Source: Pinibacter soli (lineage in GTDB: Bacteria > Bacteroidota > Bacteroidia > Chitinophagales > Chitinophagaceae). Taken from it: 64,000 bases of DNA. The stretch lies in contig NZ_JASBRG010000008.1 of assembly GCF_029961145.1 (NCBI RefSeq), positions 147,465-211,464 of the forward strand. Reading direction: 5' to 3'. Below, piece after piece: positions 37,305 through 46,780 of this stretch. Numbering within the stretch: the stretch's first letter is position 1; the number at the start of each line of letters is the position of its first letter. The notes under the pieces are model-generated. The model was not told the DNA's origin. It did no database searches and was given only the letters and a program-made list of their open reading frames with translations. Made by a program: the position numbers and the translations under genes.

Positions 37305-39068
37305 ATGAAAAAAATTAAATCTTCTTTAGTTGTACCTATTTTGCTGCCAGCGTTGCTGGTGCTTGCCTTCGGTAGTTGCAACAAAAAATTTGACAGGCTG
37401 CTAACTACACACACCGATACTACTACTTATGTAGTACAGCAACCTAAAGTATTGTATTTAATTGTTGATGGGGCCGTTGGAACTGAAATTCAAAATATCA
37501 ACCCTTTCGGCATTAATCAACTTTCAAAAAATGCCGTTTATTCATGGAATGCACTGGCTGACTTCAACAGCTATGTGGATCCCGCTTATACAGACGGAGA
37601 AGGCTGGGCCAATATGATGACGGGCGTTACCAGATCCAAACATCGCGTGGCCGACAATACATTTTCAGGAAACAACCTGGCAGCGTATCCATCTTTTATT
37701 AAGATGATAAAACGAGATGCCGATTATAAAGCAAAATTTATTGCGGCCTTTAGCGCATCACCTGATTTCAATAACTACTTTTCTGATAGTGCCGATATTC
37801 ACAGCGCATTACCTACAGATGATGCAGTAAAAAGTGCTGTAATCAAAGTTTTGGATACAAGCAGCAAAGTGGATGTGGTTGTTGGTCAATTTCATTCTGT
37901 GGCAGCAGCCGGAGCAGCTAAAGGCTACACTTCAAGCGTGCCTGAATACAACGCCGCTATAGTTCACATTGATTCATGCATTCAATCGATCATGACTTCA
38001 TTGAAAAGCAGACCCACTTATTCAAAAGAAAAATGGCTGGTGGTATTGGCTTCCAATAAAGGCAGTGATACTGCTACATGGAAAGGCGCTGACACAAAAT
38101 TTCAGGATAGCAGAAGAAATACATTTGTGTTCTTCTATAGCCCTAGTTACGGATCCACTTATGTTGGCCAGCCCAATACAGGCATTACGTTTACCGGAGT
38201 AGCTCCACAGATCACCAATTCAAACAATCCAAGCAACCCAAAGGCGCAGGCATTAACGGACAATGGCTTTTTTAATTTCAATGCCAATACTGGAAAAGAG
38301 TACACTGTTGAGTTCAAAATAAAAATCCTCAATCCGGGTTCGTTCAACTATCCAACATTGTTTTCGAAAAGAGCAAAATTCTCTGGGTCAGTAGATAAAG
38401 GATGGCTGTTTTTCTGTCAGGGCAATTACTGGGGTATTAACATAAACAATGGTAGTGGCAATGTGCAAACATTAGCCTCCTCAGTGAATATTAATGATGG
38501 CGCTTGGCATACGCTTACAGGCGAATTCTATAATGAACCGAGTGATGCAGGCAAGAGATATGTAAAGGCTTATAACGATGGCGTATATACCGGTAAAGTA
38601 AGTATAGAGGACAGGAAAGACTTAATGAACTCCCCAGCTCCATTGGCTATAGGTGCATTGGCTGGCGATGGCGGTAACCCTAATTTTCTTATAACATCGA
38701 TAAAAGTATTCAATGCGGCATTACCTGATACTGTTGTACAAAAATATTTCAAAAAAACAGGAGTGGTGGGCCATCCATATTTAAATAACGTGATCGGCTA
38801 TTGGCCATGTCTTGACGGGAAAGGATCTGCATTAACAGATGAAAGCGGATTTGGTCATGACTTTACGCTTACCGGTGCTTATACATGGAACTCATTTAGT
38901 GATACGGATCCGCTGCGTTTGAGTCCTGACGTTAATACCAGTACGTACAGAAAGGTGCCCAATAGTGTAGATATACCATATATGATTTTGTCATGGCTAA
39001 ATGCAAAGAAACCTAATTGGGATCTTAGCGGATATCCATGGACTCCTAATACATTTGTGGCTAATTAA
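37305..39068 (+). CDS. lipoprotein with degenerate alkaline-phosphatase-like domain and LamG domain (1)
   Basis: 587 residues; lipobox AFGSC (Cys25). The N-terminal half resembles the alkaline phosphatase/phosphodiesterase superfamily (YLIVDGAVGTEI, GWANMMTGVTRSKHRV), but the metal-ligand motifs are lost: where active relatives have DDVDHAGH and TDHGG, this one has FHSVAAAGA and SNKGS. The second half is a LamG/concanavalin-like jelly roll (YTVEFKIKIL, DGAWHTLTGEFY, IGYWPCLDGKG). A C-terminal block (YMILSWLN) resembles DUF4983. It is likely a binding protein, not an enzyme. A sister gene lies at 41245. Confidence 0.78.
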   Translation: MKKIKSSLVVPILLPALLVLAFGSCNKKFDRLLTTHTDTTTYVVQQPKVLYLIVDGAVGTEIQNINPFGINQLSKNAVYSWNALADFNSYVDPAYTDGEGWANMMTGVTRSKHRVADNTFSGNNLAAYPSFIKMIKRDADYKAKFIAAFSASPDFNNYFSDSADIHSALPTDDAVKSAVIKVLDTSSKVDVVVGQFHSVAAAGAAKGYTSSVPEYNAAIVHIDSCIQSIMTSLKSRPTYSKEKWLVVLASNKGSDTATWKGADTKFQDSRRNTFVFFYSPSYGSTYVGQPNTGITFTGVAPQITNSNNPSNPKAQALTDNGFFNFNANTGKEYTVEFKIKILNPGSFNYPTLFSKRAKFSGSVDKGWLFFCQGNYWGININNGSGNVQTLASSVNINDGAWHTLTGEFYNEPSDAGKRYVKAYNDGVYTGKVSIEDRKDLMNSPAPLAIGALAGDGGNPNFLITSIKVFNAALPDTVVQKYFKKTGVVGHPYLNNVIGYWPCLDGKGSALTDESGFGHDFTLTGAYTWNSFSDTDPLRLSPDVNTSTYRKVPNSVDIPYMILSWLNAKKPNWDLSGYPWTPNTFVAN

Positions 39069-39108
39069 AAACTGAATTTCTTATAACATTCTATAAAATA
39101 TAGCTTAT

Positions 39109-41097
39109 ATGATGAAACCCATATTAATGTCATTATTGCTGACAGGAATGCTGTTGGGTATGATCTCTTGCCAAAAAAACCAGGTAATTAGTTATCCTGA
39201 TGGCTGGTCCAAAGGGAGTGACAGCGGTGGGCACCAGACTGTAGATACTTCTATTTTTGTAATAGACAAAAGTATGTACAGCAAAGCCAGGGTATTTCCG
39301 GGAATGGTGGATCCTACTGAAAGAAGAGTAATGGATACAACTATATCCATTAATGCTACGTTTCAGGATGCAGGGTTGTTCAACCAATACTTAAGAATAT
39401 CTGTACAGCCTCAACCACAATTCAGCACCGGCTTGTGGGCACCAGCCGGAGAATTGATCATTATTGATGTGCCGGCTGACGGCATGGGCCTGTCATTACA
39501 GATAGGTGCGCATACTGATAATTTAACTGGAAAGGCAGATCTTTTGCGTGATCCGATTATTGTATCACAGACTACTTTAAATCCTGGAAGAAACTATGCA
39601 CGTAATCCTTATGGCGGTACAATTTATGTAAGAGCATCCCGCTCTCTTGGTAAAATTATCAACCTTAAATTTTCCGGCGCTTGTGCACAACCTGATTTTA
39701 TTTTAGGAACCACTACCGACGAAGCTGCATGGGCCGCGCAGGTAAAAAGATCCACAGTGCCATGGCTGGAACTGAGATCCAACAACTTCATTTTTACATT
39801 ACCACGCGATAAATTTGACCAGTTCCCTTTAACCAACCCAATAGCATTAATGCAAACCTGGGATGACATTGTTAACAAGGATTACTATGGCTGGATGGGA
39901 CTTTCAGACACGGCTTCTAATGATGTAGATAAGGCACCGGGATTGCCGTGGCGCGCCGTTCAGGATATTCAGATCTCAGCAGGTTACGGACATAACGGCT
40001 ATCCAATAGAATTGCAAAATGATAATAACTGGTTTACCGGAATTGTCAACCTCAACACGATATTGGCTTCAGGTAACTGGGGTGTGCTTCATGAACTGGG
40101 ACATAACTGCCAAATGGGTACTGCATGGAGTCTGAGCTCTCTGGGTGAAACATCCAATAACCTGTTTTCATTTAAATACGCACACAGAAAAGGCACTTCG
40201 CATGCTAACATGGCAAAACTTCACCCTGCTTTGCCTGGTACTACCGGCGCATTTGCAACCGGGCTCGCGTATGCAGCAACTTCTGGTTTGAAAAATTTTA
40301 ACGTGGATGCGGCCATTAATGATCCCTTCAGAAGAATATTGCCGTTTGTTCAGTTGTTTGAAAAAACAACTCCAATAGGAGGCGGCGATGGTTATAACCT
40401 TATGAATTACTGGTATCAGCAAGGCAGAAGAATACAACGTCTGAATTTCGATGATCAAAGTAAAATGGACTTCATAGTTGAAAATGCATGTGATTATACA
40501 GGACAGAATCTTGAAAAATTCTTCTTCCAATGGGGTATTAACGTAAGCGCATTGGCAACTGCGAGGATCAGGGCAAAATATCCATTACCGGCAACTGTAA
40601 AAGATCTTTGGACATACAATCCTATTACCGATACCGGTGGTACAAGAACAGTTAGCAGTAACCTTTACGTGTCTAAAACCGCGTGGACAGTTAACTCTAA
40701 AAGTTCGGATGATGGTTCAAATACCGCAGCGAAAGCTATTGATGGAAATGCAACTACTTATTGGCAAACACAATGGGCCAGTAATCCTGCGGGCACCACT
40801 CACTTTATAGTTATTGATATGGGAGCGAATTATAGTATTTCCAGCGTTTCGCTTATTATGGATGCGTCCAGGTACTTTGACTATTGCAATGTGTATGCAA
40901 GTACATCAACTACTTTTTCACCTACACCCACTTATCAAACTACAAGTTTGGCCAGAAATAATACAGAGCAGGTAATGACATTTGCATCGCGTGTAACCTG
41001 TCGCTATTTGAAAATTGAAATACCAAGAACGGCAGGACACATCTATACGGATGCAACCAACACTATTAGGATAAATGAAATAAGTGCGATCTATTAA
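39109..41097 (+). CDS. M60-like (mucinase-type) metallopeptidase lipoprotein with discoidin domain
   Basis: 662 residues; lipobox GMISC (Cys21). The peptidase domain holds HELGHNCQ (His328 and His332 as zinc ligands, Glu329 as general base) and the third ligand Glu347 in LGETSNN, matching the HEXXH-X14-E layout of the M60/enhancin family that cleaves glycoproteins such as mucins. The C-terminal about 150 residues form an F5/8 type C (discoidin, CBM32-like) domain (AIDGNATTYWQTQWAS, FIVIDMGANYSISSVSLIM). It points to a glycoprotein as the PUL substrate. Confidence 0.9.
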   Translation: MMKPILMSLLLTGMLLGMISCQKNQVISYPDGWSKGSDSGGHQTVDTSIFVIDKSMYSKARVFPGMVDPTERRVMDTTISINATFQDAGLFNQYLRISVQPQPQFSTGLWAPAGELIIIDVPADGMGLSLQIGAHTDNLTGKADLLRDPIIVSQTTLNPGRNYARNPYGGTIYVRASRSLGKIINLKFSGACAQPDFILGTTTDEAAWAAQVKRSTVPWLELRSNNFIFTLPRDKFDQFPLTNPIALMQTWDDIVNKDYYGWMGLSDTASNDVDKAPGLPWRAVQDIQISAGYGHNGYPIELQNDNNWFTGIVNLNTILASGNWGVLHELGHNCQMGTAWSLSSLGETSNNLFSFKYAHRKGTSHANMAKLHPALPGTTGAFATGLAYAATSGLKNFNVDAAINDPFRRILPFVQLFEKTTPIGGGDGYNLMNYWYQQGRRIQRLNFDDQSKMDFIVENACDYTGQNLEKFFFQWGINVSALATARIRAKYPLPATVKDLWTYNPITDTGGTRTVSSNLYVSKTAWTVNSKSSDDGSNTAAKAIDGNATTYWQTQWASNPAGTTHFIVIDMGANYSISSVSLIMDASRYFDYCNVYASTSTTFSPTPTYQTTSLARNNTEQVMTFASRVTCRYLKIEIPRTAGHIYTDATNTIRINEISAIY

Positions 41098-41151
41098 TAA
41101 ACAAGAATCTCGGGGATATACCAATAATGAAAAGTATTTGTATGAAATGAA

Positions 41152-41203
41152 GCATAAAAATTTTCGAGCAACTTTATACAAAACGCGATGAAAATTTTTA
41201 TGC
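41152..41203. repeat. perfect inverted repeat between PUL genes
   Basis: GCATAAAAATTTT (41152-41164) and AAAATTTTTATGC (41191-41203) are exact complements, 26 bases apart. The hairpin lies in the 147-bp gap before the second LamG gene and may affect transcript stability or partial termination. Confidence 0.6.
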
Positions 41204-41244
41204 GAAATTCCATGTGACAAAAATGAAAAATGTAAAATATACAC

Positions 41245-43023
41245 ATGAATAAAATAATTGTTTTTTCCGTTGCGATGTTTATCACTACGGTAGGAATATT
41301 ACAGTCCTGTAAAAAATTTACCAATTTACCGCCCTACAATGAAACCTATTCACCGGATACACTTGCGAATGGTAAACGTAAAATGTTGATCATTGCTATA
41401 GACGGAATTCGTGGACAGGAATTTCAAAAAGATAGTGGGAAAGTGATGTCAACAGTATGGTCATTGTTGCCGCACAGTAAATATAGCTTCTCAGGTATAG
41501 CTGACGATGCTGCAAATAATGCTGCTTCAATAGCCGCATTATTAAACGGTGTTTCAAGCAGCGCTTCAGGAATAAGTGACAGCACTTTACAAATACAATC
41601 AAATCCCAATGATCCTGAAGCAAGCAGTCAAAACACACTTAATGTATTCGCACGTTTGACCGATGCTAATCCATTTATAAACATTGCTGCCATAACACCC
41701 TGGAGACAATTCAGCAAAAGGTTTTTGTCGTATGCCAATATGAACTATGTTACGAGTGGCGATGCTGAGTCAAGGGATTCTGCTGTTAGTGTATTGACAA
41801 AGTCCAATGCCGACATCGTATTTGTTCATTTGAACGGTGCAGAGATAGCTGGAGAGGCTAATGATTTTGTATTTAGCGATGCTAATTACAAACAAGCTGT
41901 GAGCAATATTGATAATTACATCAAAAGCATTATGCAGGCATTGCAAAACAGAACGCACTATAGTGATGGCAAGGAAAACTGGATGGTAATGATTACATCT
42001 AATTCTGGTGGAAACAAAGGAACCCTGGCACAGCAAAAAAATATATTCTCATTATATTATAATAAAGGGTTTACACAAAAATTGTTTAACCCTATTGCAT
42101 GTACAGCTTTAAGAGTCTATGGTGATACAGCTGCAGGAACAACCTTTCCGGGAATAGTGCTTTTGAGTGGTAACACTGCAAATAGAAATTTTAACATCCT
42201 GAAAAATCAGGGCCTGACAGTTGAATTTAGAGTTAAATACATCCCTGATGCATCCGGAAACTACTCCTTTGGCAACCCTTTCATTTTAGGTACGGAACTG
42301 GATCGTTATAATCCTCCGGGATGGAGTTTTTGGCAGGGAGGTAGTAATATGGCCTTTTGTGCTAAACCAGGCACAGCTGGCGGCAATGCTAAACCAGAGA
42401 CAACTGCCGGCGGTTTTAACGATGGCAAATGGCACACTGTGGCCGGAACAATTGTCAATACAGGGACATCACAAACGGTAAATATATTTAAAGATGGCTT
42501 AAAACAAGGAACCTCCACACAACCAATGCCTACAGGACTTGACAGCATACACAGCACATTGCCGCTGGCTCTTGGTTATCGCGTAGGAGCACCAAAAGAT
42601 CCGTTTGGTACCAGAGTAGATCCTAATTTGTATATTAACGATATAAGAATCTGGAAGACCGTATTGCCCGATAGTATCCTGTTTAACTATGTGTCACTTA
42701 AAGATGCTACCCAGCATCCTTACTACAGCAGCATGGTGGGGTATTGGCCTTGTGATGAAGGAGGTGGTGATACGCTTAAATCAAAACTGGCGACTGCAGC
42801 TAATTTCATTGCAAGCAAAGCGCCTGGCGCAGTAGCTAAGTGGTATTTATTGAATGACGCTCCTCAAACATTTGGAACTCCTACCGGAGATCCTTTGACA
42901 AGAAATACAAGTCTTTTCCCTAATGTTTTGTACTGGTTCAATGTGCCGGTTAGTGCGGGATGGAAACCAGCGTTGGACTATGGTGCATGGCTTGATCAAT
43001 ATTTAGTTGAATTTTCGAGATAA
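41245..43023 (+). CDS. lipoprotein with degenerate alkaline-phosphatase-like domain and LamG domain (2)
   Basis: 592 residues; lipobox ILQSC (Cys22). The same plan as gene 37305-39068: phosphatase-like N-terminus (MLIIAIDGIRGQEF) and a LamG domain (LTVEFRVKYI, DGKWHTVAGTIV, VGYWPCDEGGG), with a C-terminal block ending LDQYLVEFSR. Here too the catalytic motifs are gone (HLNGAEIAGEAN and SNSGG at the expected metal sites, and no nucleophile Thr motif), so it is probably a glycan-binding pseudoenzyme. Together the two genes bracket the M60 peptidase. Confidence 0.78.
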   Translation: MNKIIVFSVAMFITTVGILQSCKKFTNLPPYNETYSPDTLANGKRKMLIIAIDGIRGQEFQKDSGKVMSTVWSLLPHSKYSFSGIADDAANNAASIAALLNGVSSSASGISDSTLQIQSNPNDPEASSQNTLNVFARLTDANPFINIAAITPWRQFSKRFLSYANMNYVTSGDAESRDSAVSVLTKSNADIVFVHLNGAEIAGEANDFVFSDANYKQAVSNIDNYIKSIMQALQNRTHYSDGKENWMVMITSNSGGNKGTLAQQKNIFSLYYNKGFTQKLFNPIACTALRVYGDTAAGTTFPGIVLLSGNTANRNFNILKNQGLTVEFRVKYIPDASGNYSFGNPFILGTELDRYNPPGWSFWQGGSNMAFCAKPGTAGGNAKPETTAGGFNDGKWHTVAGTIVNTGTSQTVNIFKDGLKQGTSTQPMPTGLDSIHSTLPLALGYRVGAPKDPFGTRVDPNLYINDIRIWKTVLPDSILFNYVSLKDATQHPYYSSMVGYWPCDEGGGDTLKSKLATAANFIASKAPGAVAKWYLLNDAPQTFGTPTGDPLTRNTSLFPNVLYWFNVPVSAGWKPALDYGAWLDQYLVEFSR

Positions 43024-43058
43024 GAGTAAAAAAACGAATAAAGAATATCAAAAATCAT

Positions 43059-43092
43059 TCGCAACGCTGCAGTAAAATTGCAGTCGTTGCGA
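43059..43092. repeat. hairpin just before the DUF3472 gene
   Basis: TCGCAACG (43059-43066) pairs with CGTTGCGA (43085-43092), and inside it CTGCA pairs with TGCAG. The stem ends a few bases before the first possible start codons (43095, 43107), so it could act on translation or mark a processing site. Confidence 0.6.
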
Positions 43093-43106
43093 GCATGAAT
43101 GTTATA

Positions 43107-44234
43107 ATGAAACGATTATTATTTGTCGCAGCGACTGTTTTATTAAACCTTACATCTTTTTCACAAACAGGTCCTTCATGGGGCCCGTATATAGGTGCAA
43201 AATTTGCAGGCAAACAAGAGGCAGACTTGTTAATGGCAGACGTTAGAGTAACGCCGGAAGCCAACGCACCTTACACATATAGTTGCAGCATTCAATTTAA
43301 GCTGGGAAAAAGCGGTGGTTATTGCGGTATTCAAAATAAAAATAGTAACGCCAGTACCAGCAAACCATTGAACAATATCTTTTCAGTATGGGATTTCCCT
43401 AATAAAGTTCAAATACATGCATCCTATAAAGATCCTATGACTTTTGTCGGTGGCTTTGGTGGAGAAGGAACAGGATTGCATTCACATTGCGATTTTGGAG
43501 GCGTTCAGGGCCAATGGTACACGAGCGTGGTACGCCGATGGTATACAGGTGGAGATAAAACCCAGGTTGGATATTTTATCTATGATCATACAAAAAATGA
43601 ATGGCGCCATTATGTGACCTTCGACGTTCCTGAAGCTGATGCTAAATTGGGAAGTGGCATCTCGAGTTTTTTGGAAAACTTTGCTGATCAACGTAAACGC
43701 CCAAGAATTACAGAATATAAAAGTTATTGGTTACTGACCACTGGTAACGAATGGCGTCACGCAGATTCTCTCAAAGCAGACGCTGGGAAGAATGGGTTTT
43801 GGGACGCTAAATTATTAGGCAATGATGGCATTCGCCTTACATCATGTGGTCAATGGGATTCTACAGAAAAAAAGCCAATAACTTTTCCTGTTACAGAAAC
43901 AGCCACAGCACCTGCTGTCATTAAACCTGCTGGTATTTACGATTTAGGTGCATTCTACGACAAAGGCGAGAAAATGATTTATGTAGACTGGTCCATAGAA
44001 GCATCTTGTGCGCCACAGTTATCGTACAGTATTGCCGTATATGATAACCCCCAGAAAACAGGAGCTCCCATTGTAAAAAAAGAAGGTACCGATCCTGATA
44101 TTAGAAGCGTCGCATTGGCGGCAACGAATTTATCAACGACAGAAAAATCATATTACATAACGTTGACCCTAAATGATATCTTCAATCAGTCTTCAAAAGC
44201 AAAAGAATTTATATTGAAAGACTTAAAACCGTAG
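43107..44234 (+). CDS. DUF3472 domain protein, exported
   Basis: 375 residues from the ATG at 43107 (an ATG at 43095 would add four). Signal peptide MKRLLFVAATVLLNLTSFSQ. The DUF3472 core (YSCSIQFKLGKSGGYCGIQN, NIFSVWDFPNKVQ, GEGTGLHSHCDF) is readable; a C-terminal fibronectin-like part (LSYSIAVYDNPQKTGAP) follows. The family's activity is unknown, but it frequently belongs to glycan-degrading loci (recollection). Confidence 0.8.
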   Translation: MKRLLFVAATVLLNLTSFSQTGPSWGPYIGAKFAGKQEADLLMADVRVTPEANAPYTYSCSIQFKLGKSGGYCGIQNKNSNASTSKPLNNIFSVWDFPNKVQIHASYKDPMTFVGGFGGEGTGLHSHCDFGGVQGQWYTSVVRRWYTGGDKTQVGYFIYDHTKNEWRHYVTFDVPEADAKLGSGISSFLENFADQRKRPRITEYKSYWLLTTGNEWRHADSLKADAGKNGFWDAKLLGNDGIRLTSCGQWDSTEKKPITFPVTETATAPAVIKPAGIYDLGAFYDKGEKMIYVDWSIEASCAPQLSYSIAVYDNPQKTGAPIVKKEGTDPDIRSVALAATNLSTTEKSYYITLTLNDIFNQSSKAKEFILKDLKP

Positions 44235-44254
44235 TTCATTGACAAAATACATCA

Positions 44255-45187
44255 ATGAAAAAGTACTACTTCTTATTAAGCGCTTTACTATTCAGTGTCC
44301 TGTTATTTGCGCAGAACGATTCCATTGCGTTATCGCAAGCGCAATGGGCCGTTAAAAAATTGAATACACAGGTTTACTGGAAAACAGCGCATTTAACACA
44401 GCATGATTTGTTTGCTGCAAACGAAAATATCAGTCTGATCATTATTCCGCCACATTCAAATAGTGTGAAGCTGGTGGTTGGCTATTCTGATTCTTTAGAA
44501 ACAACCTCGCAACAAGCTTTGAGATACAATGCGCTTGCAGGTATTAACGGGTCATTTTTCAAAATGCGCGGTGCAGATCCAGATGACCATTCGCAATTGA
44601 ACCATGTGCCCAAACTGGAACCCTCTAAGCTTTCGTATAACCGCGCTGAAACCTACTTGCGTAAGGATAGTCAATTAGTAGCTCCTAACAAAGTAGTTGC
44701 CAAACAGACAGCCCGCCGAAGAGATCAACAGGGCTCCGTAGCCATCGGTGACACAAGCTTGGCCATATTACAGGCCGACACGGTTAATTTTGGTTGGGAA
44801 AATAGTATTGCCTCCAGAGACATCATGACATCAGGACCGTTGTTACTTTTGGAAGGCAAAAATACGCCCATACCAGCAGATGATTTTAGCCAAAAAAGAC
44901 ATCCGCGTACGGCCGTTGGTAAAATGGCTGATGGTTCTATCATGTTATTGGTAGTAGATGGGCGCTTCGAAGAATCAGCAGGTATGAGCCTTATCGAACT
45001 TCAGCAAATTATGCGGTGGCTGGGTTGTGTCTCTGCACTTAACCTGGATGGTGGCGGGTCATCTACAATGTATATAAAAGGAGAACCTGAGCATGGAGTA
45101 GTGAACTATCCTTCTGACAATAAGAAATTTGATCATAATGGTGAACGTGAAGTGGCAAATACCATATTGATTGTTCCATGCATTTAG
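44255..45187 (+). CDS. phosphodiester glycosidase (NAGPA-like)
   Basis: 310 residues with a signal peptide (MKKYYFLLSALLFSVLLFAQ). The family signatures are strong: GINGSFFKMRG, MTSGPLLLL, HPRTAVGKMADGSIMLLVVD, SLIELQQIMRWLGC and ALNLDGGGSSTMYIKG. NAGPA-type enzymes release a sugar (GlcNAc in animal lysosomal processing) from a sugar-1-phosphodiester. Here it likely acts in the periplasm on imported glycan. It lies next to a metallophosphoesterase, which could remove the phosphate left behind. Confidence 0.9.
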   Translation: MKKYYFLLSALLFSVLLFAQNDSIALSQAQWAVKKLNTQVYWKTAHLTQHDLFAANENISLIIIPPHSNSVKLVVGYSDSLETTSQQALRYNALAGINGSFFKMRGADPDDHSQLNHVPKLEPSKLSYNRAETYLRKDSQLVAPNKVVAKQTARRRDQQGSVAIGDTSLAILQADTVNFGWENSIASRDIMTSGPLLLLEGKNTPIPADDFSQKRHPRTAVGKMADGSIMLLVVDGRFEESAGMSLIELQQIMRWLGCVSALNLDGGGSSTMYIKGEPEHGVVNYPSDNKKFDHNGEREVANTILIVPCI

Positions 45188-45377
45188 CTGTCGCAAAGGT
45201 TGATGCGCTGATACTTTGCTATCACCTTCAGTTCAGTCATATGCAAAAACCGGGAATGCAATTGTTCTCAAACTATGCGGTATATTGGTTATTTATAAAG
45301 TCGATGATGATTTTCTTAGACTCATCCGCATTGTTGTTATGTACCTTTTCAACTAAAGGAGTAAATTCATCATTATA

Positions 45378-46616
45378 ATGAAAAAGTATTTTTTAGCGAC
45401 CTTACTATTTATAGGATTTGGCACGATCAATTATGCTCAAAACGTGACGTCCGCTACGACCGCTGTACAGAAACAAGATGACGTGAAATTTGATTTCATT
45501 TGCCATCCATATTTGCAAAATATGACCACTTCAGGTGTATCCATATTTTGGTTAATGAACAAGAATTGTACGAGCTGGATTGAATTTGGTGAAACCCAGG
45601 CATTGGGTAAAAAAGCGGTTAACTCTTCCAACGGACAAATTGATGCTAATTCTGAAATTCAAAAAATAGCAATTGAGAACTTAGTTCCCGGCAAAACTTA
45701 TTATTACAGAACAGCTTCGAAAAGTATCGTGAAATATGAATCATATAAGGTAGTGTTTAAAGATACAGTGTACAGCGACCTACATACGTTTACATTGCCT
45801 GCTGAAAAAGTTTCAAAATTTTCGTTTTTAGTGTTTAATGACATACACAATAAGTGTGAATATCTCAAGGAGGTCATGACCCATGAAAAGGATTTCGATT
45901 TTGTGATTTTCAACGGAGATGTTGTTGCTGACATAATGAGCGAAAAGCAGATTTATGGCAACTTTCTTGATAAGATTTCCGGTTTCTTTGGCGCACAAAA
46001 ACCATTTATTTATGAACGCGGTAATCATGAAACCCGCGGTGGATACACACGGTCGCTGATCAAATATTTTGACTATCCTGCTAATCAATATTATTATAAT
46101 TTCCTCTACGGTAATACGAATTTTACATTTCTTGACTGCGGAGAAGATAAAGAAGATAACAAGTATGAAAGTTATTTTGGGCTTGCAGACTATGATGCGT
46201 ACAGAAAAAAACAAGCCGAGTGGTATAGCAGTTTAATTCAAACTAAAGAATATAAAAAAGCTGTAAACAGAATCATCTGCTCGCATATACCGATTTATAA
46301 AACCTACGTTAATGATAAAGACGGTGGAGGAGATTGGCATGGCGCTGCTGATCTAAGAACTAATTTTTTGCCGCTTTTTCAGCAAACTAAAATTGACCTG
46401 ATGCTAAACGGGCATACACATATGCCCCGTCTTCTAACGCCGGGACAAGCGGAAAGCCCATATTTTGTCGCAATTGGCGGATCCCCCATTTATGAAAATT
46501 ATTCAGAACCTAAAAGGTTTACAGCCTATACGCTGGTAGAAATAAATGGCAACAAGATAACCGTTACACTTAAAAAGCCTGACGGAAGTATTATTGATAA
46601 AGCCGAAGTGAAATAG
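45378..46616 (+). CDS. calcineurin-like metallophosphoesterase with fibronectin-like N-terminus
   Basis: 412 residues; signal peptide to about residue 21. Residues about 35-140 form an Ig/Fn3-like domain as in purple acid phosphatases. The phosphoesterase core has all metal motifs: FNDIHN (DxH), FNGDVV (GD), RGNHET (GNHE), SHIP and LNGHTHMP (GHxH). It is therefore probably active, unlike the two phosphatase-like lipoproteins. AAAGGAG at 45356-45362 can be a ribosome binding site. The gap before it (190 bp) is larger than the operon average, so it may have its own promoter. Confidence 0.9.
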   Translation: MKKYFLATLLFIGFGTINYAQNVTSATTAVQKQDDVKFDFICHPYLQNMTTSGVSIFWLMNKNCTSWIEFGETQALGKKAVNSSNGQIDANSEIQKIAIENLVPGKTYYYRTASKSIVKYESYKVVFKDTVYSDLHTFTLPAEKVSKFSFLVFNDIHNKCEYLKEVMTHEKDFDFVIFNGDVVADIMSEKQIYGNFLDKISGFFGAQKPFIYERGNHETRGGYTRSLIKYFDYPANQYYYNFLYGNTNFTFLDCGEDKEDNKYESYFGLADYDAYRKKQAEWYSSLIQTKEYKKAVNRIICSHIPIYKTYVNDKDGGGDWHGAADLRTNFLPLFQQTKIDLMLNGHTHMPRLLTPGQAESPYFVAIGGSPIYENYSEPKRFTAYTLVEINGNKITVTLKKPDGSIIDKAEVK

Positions 46617-46664
46617 ATTAGCAAACACGGCTTGCGCATGCCGTCCGGTGCAAATAATGTAGAC

Positions 46665-46699
46665 AAGGATTGGTTTAAAACAACCGATCCTTTCTTGCT
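46665..46699 (+). terminator. hairpin with T-run between metallophosphoesterase and GH2 genes
   Basis: AAGGATTGGTT (46665-46675) pairs with AACCGATCCTT (46682-46692) at 10 of 11 positions with one G-T pair, followed by a TCTTGCTTTTT stretch. It may be a partial terminator that lowers GH2 expression, or the end of the transcript. Confidence 0.5.
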
Positions 46700-46780
46700 T
46701 TTTCCAAAAAATCTACATGAGGCGCAAATGAAATTCAGGACCAAAATTCAGTATAAAACAGGATTTAATATCAAAAAACT

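Noticed and set aside
37305-39068. Active alkaline phosphatase
   Set aside because: Fold features are there but the metal-ligand motifs are replaced (SNKGS, FHSVAAAGA), so I call it a binding protein.
45178-45378. 66-codon frame between the NAGPA and phosphoesterase genes
   Set aside because: It overlaps the end of one gene and abuts the next; the residues show no fold or signal.
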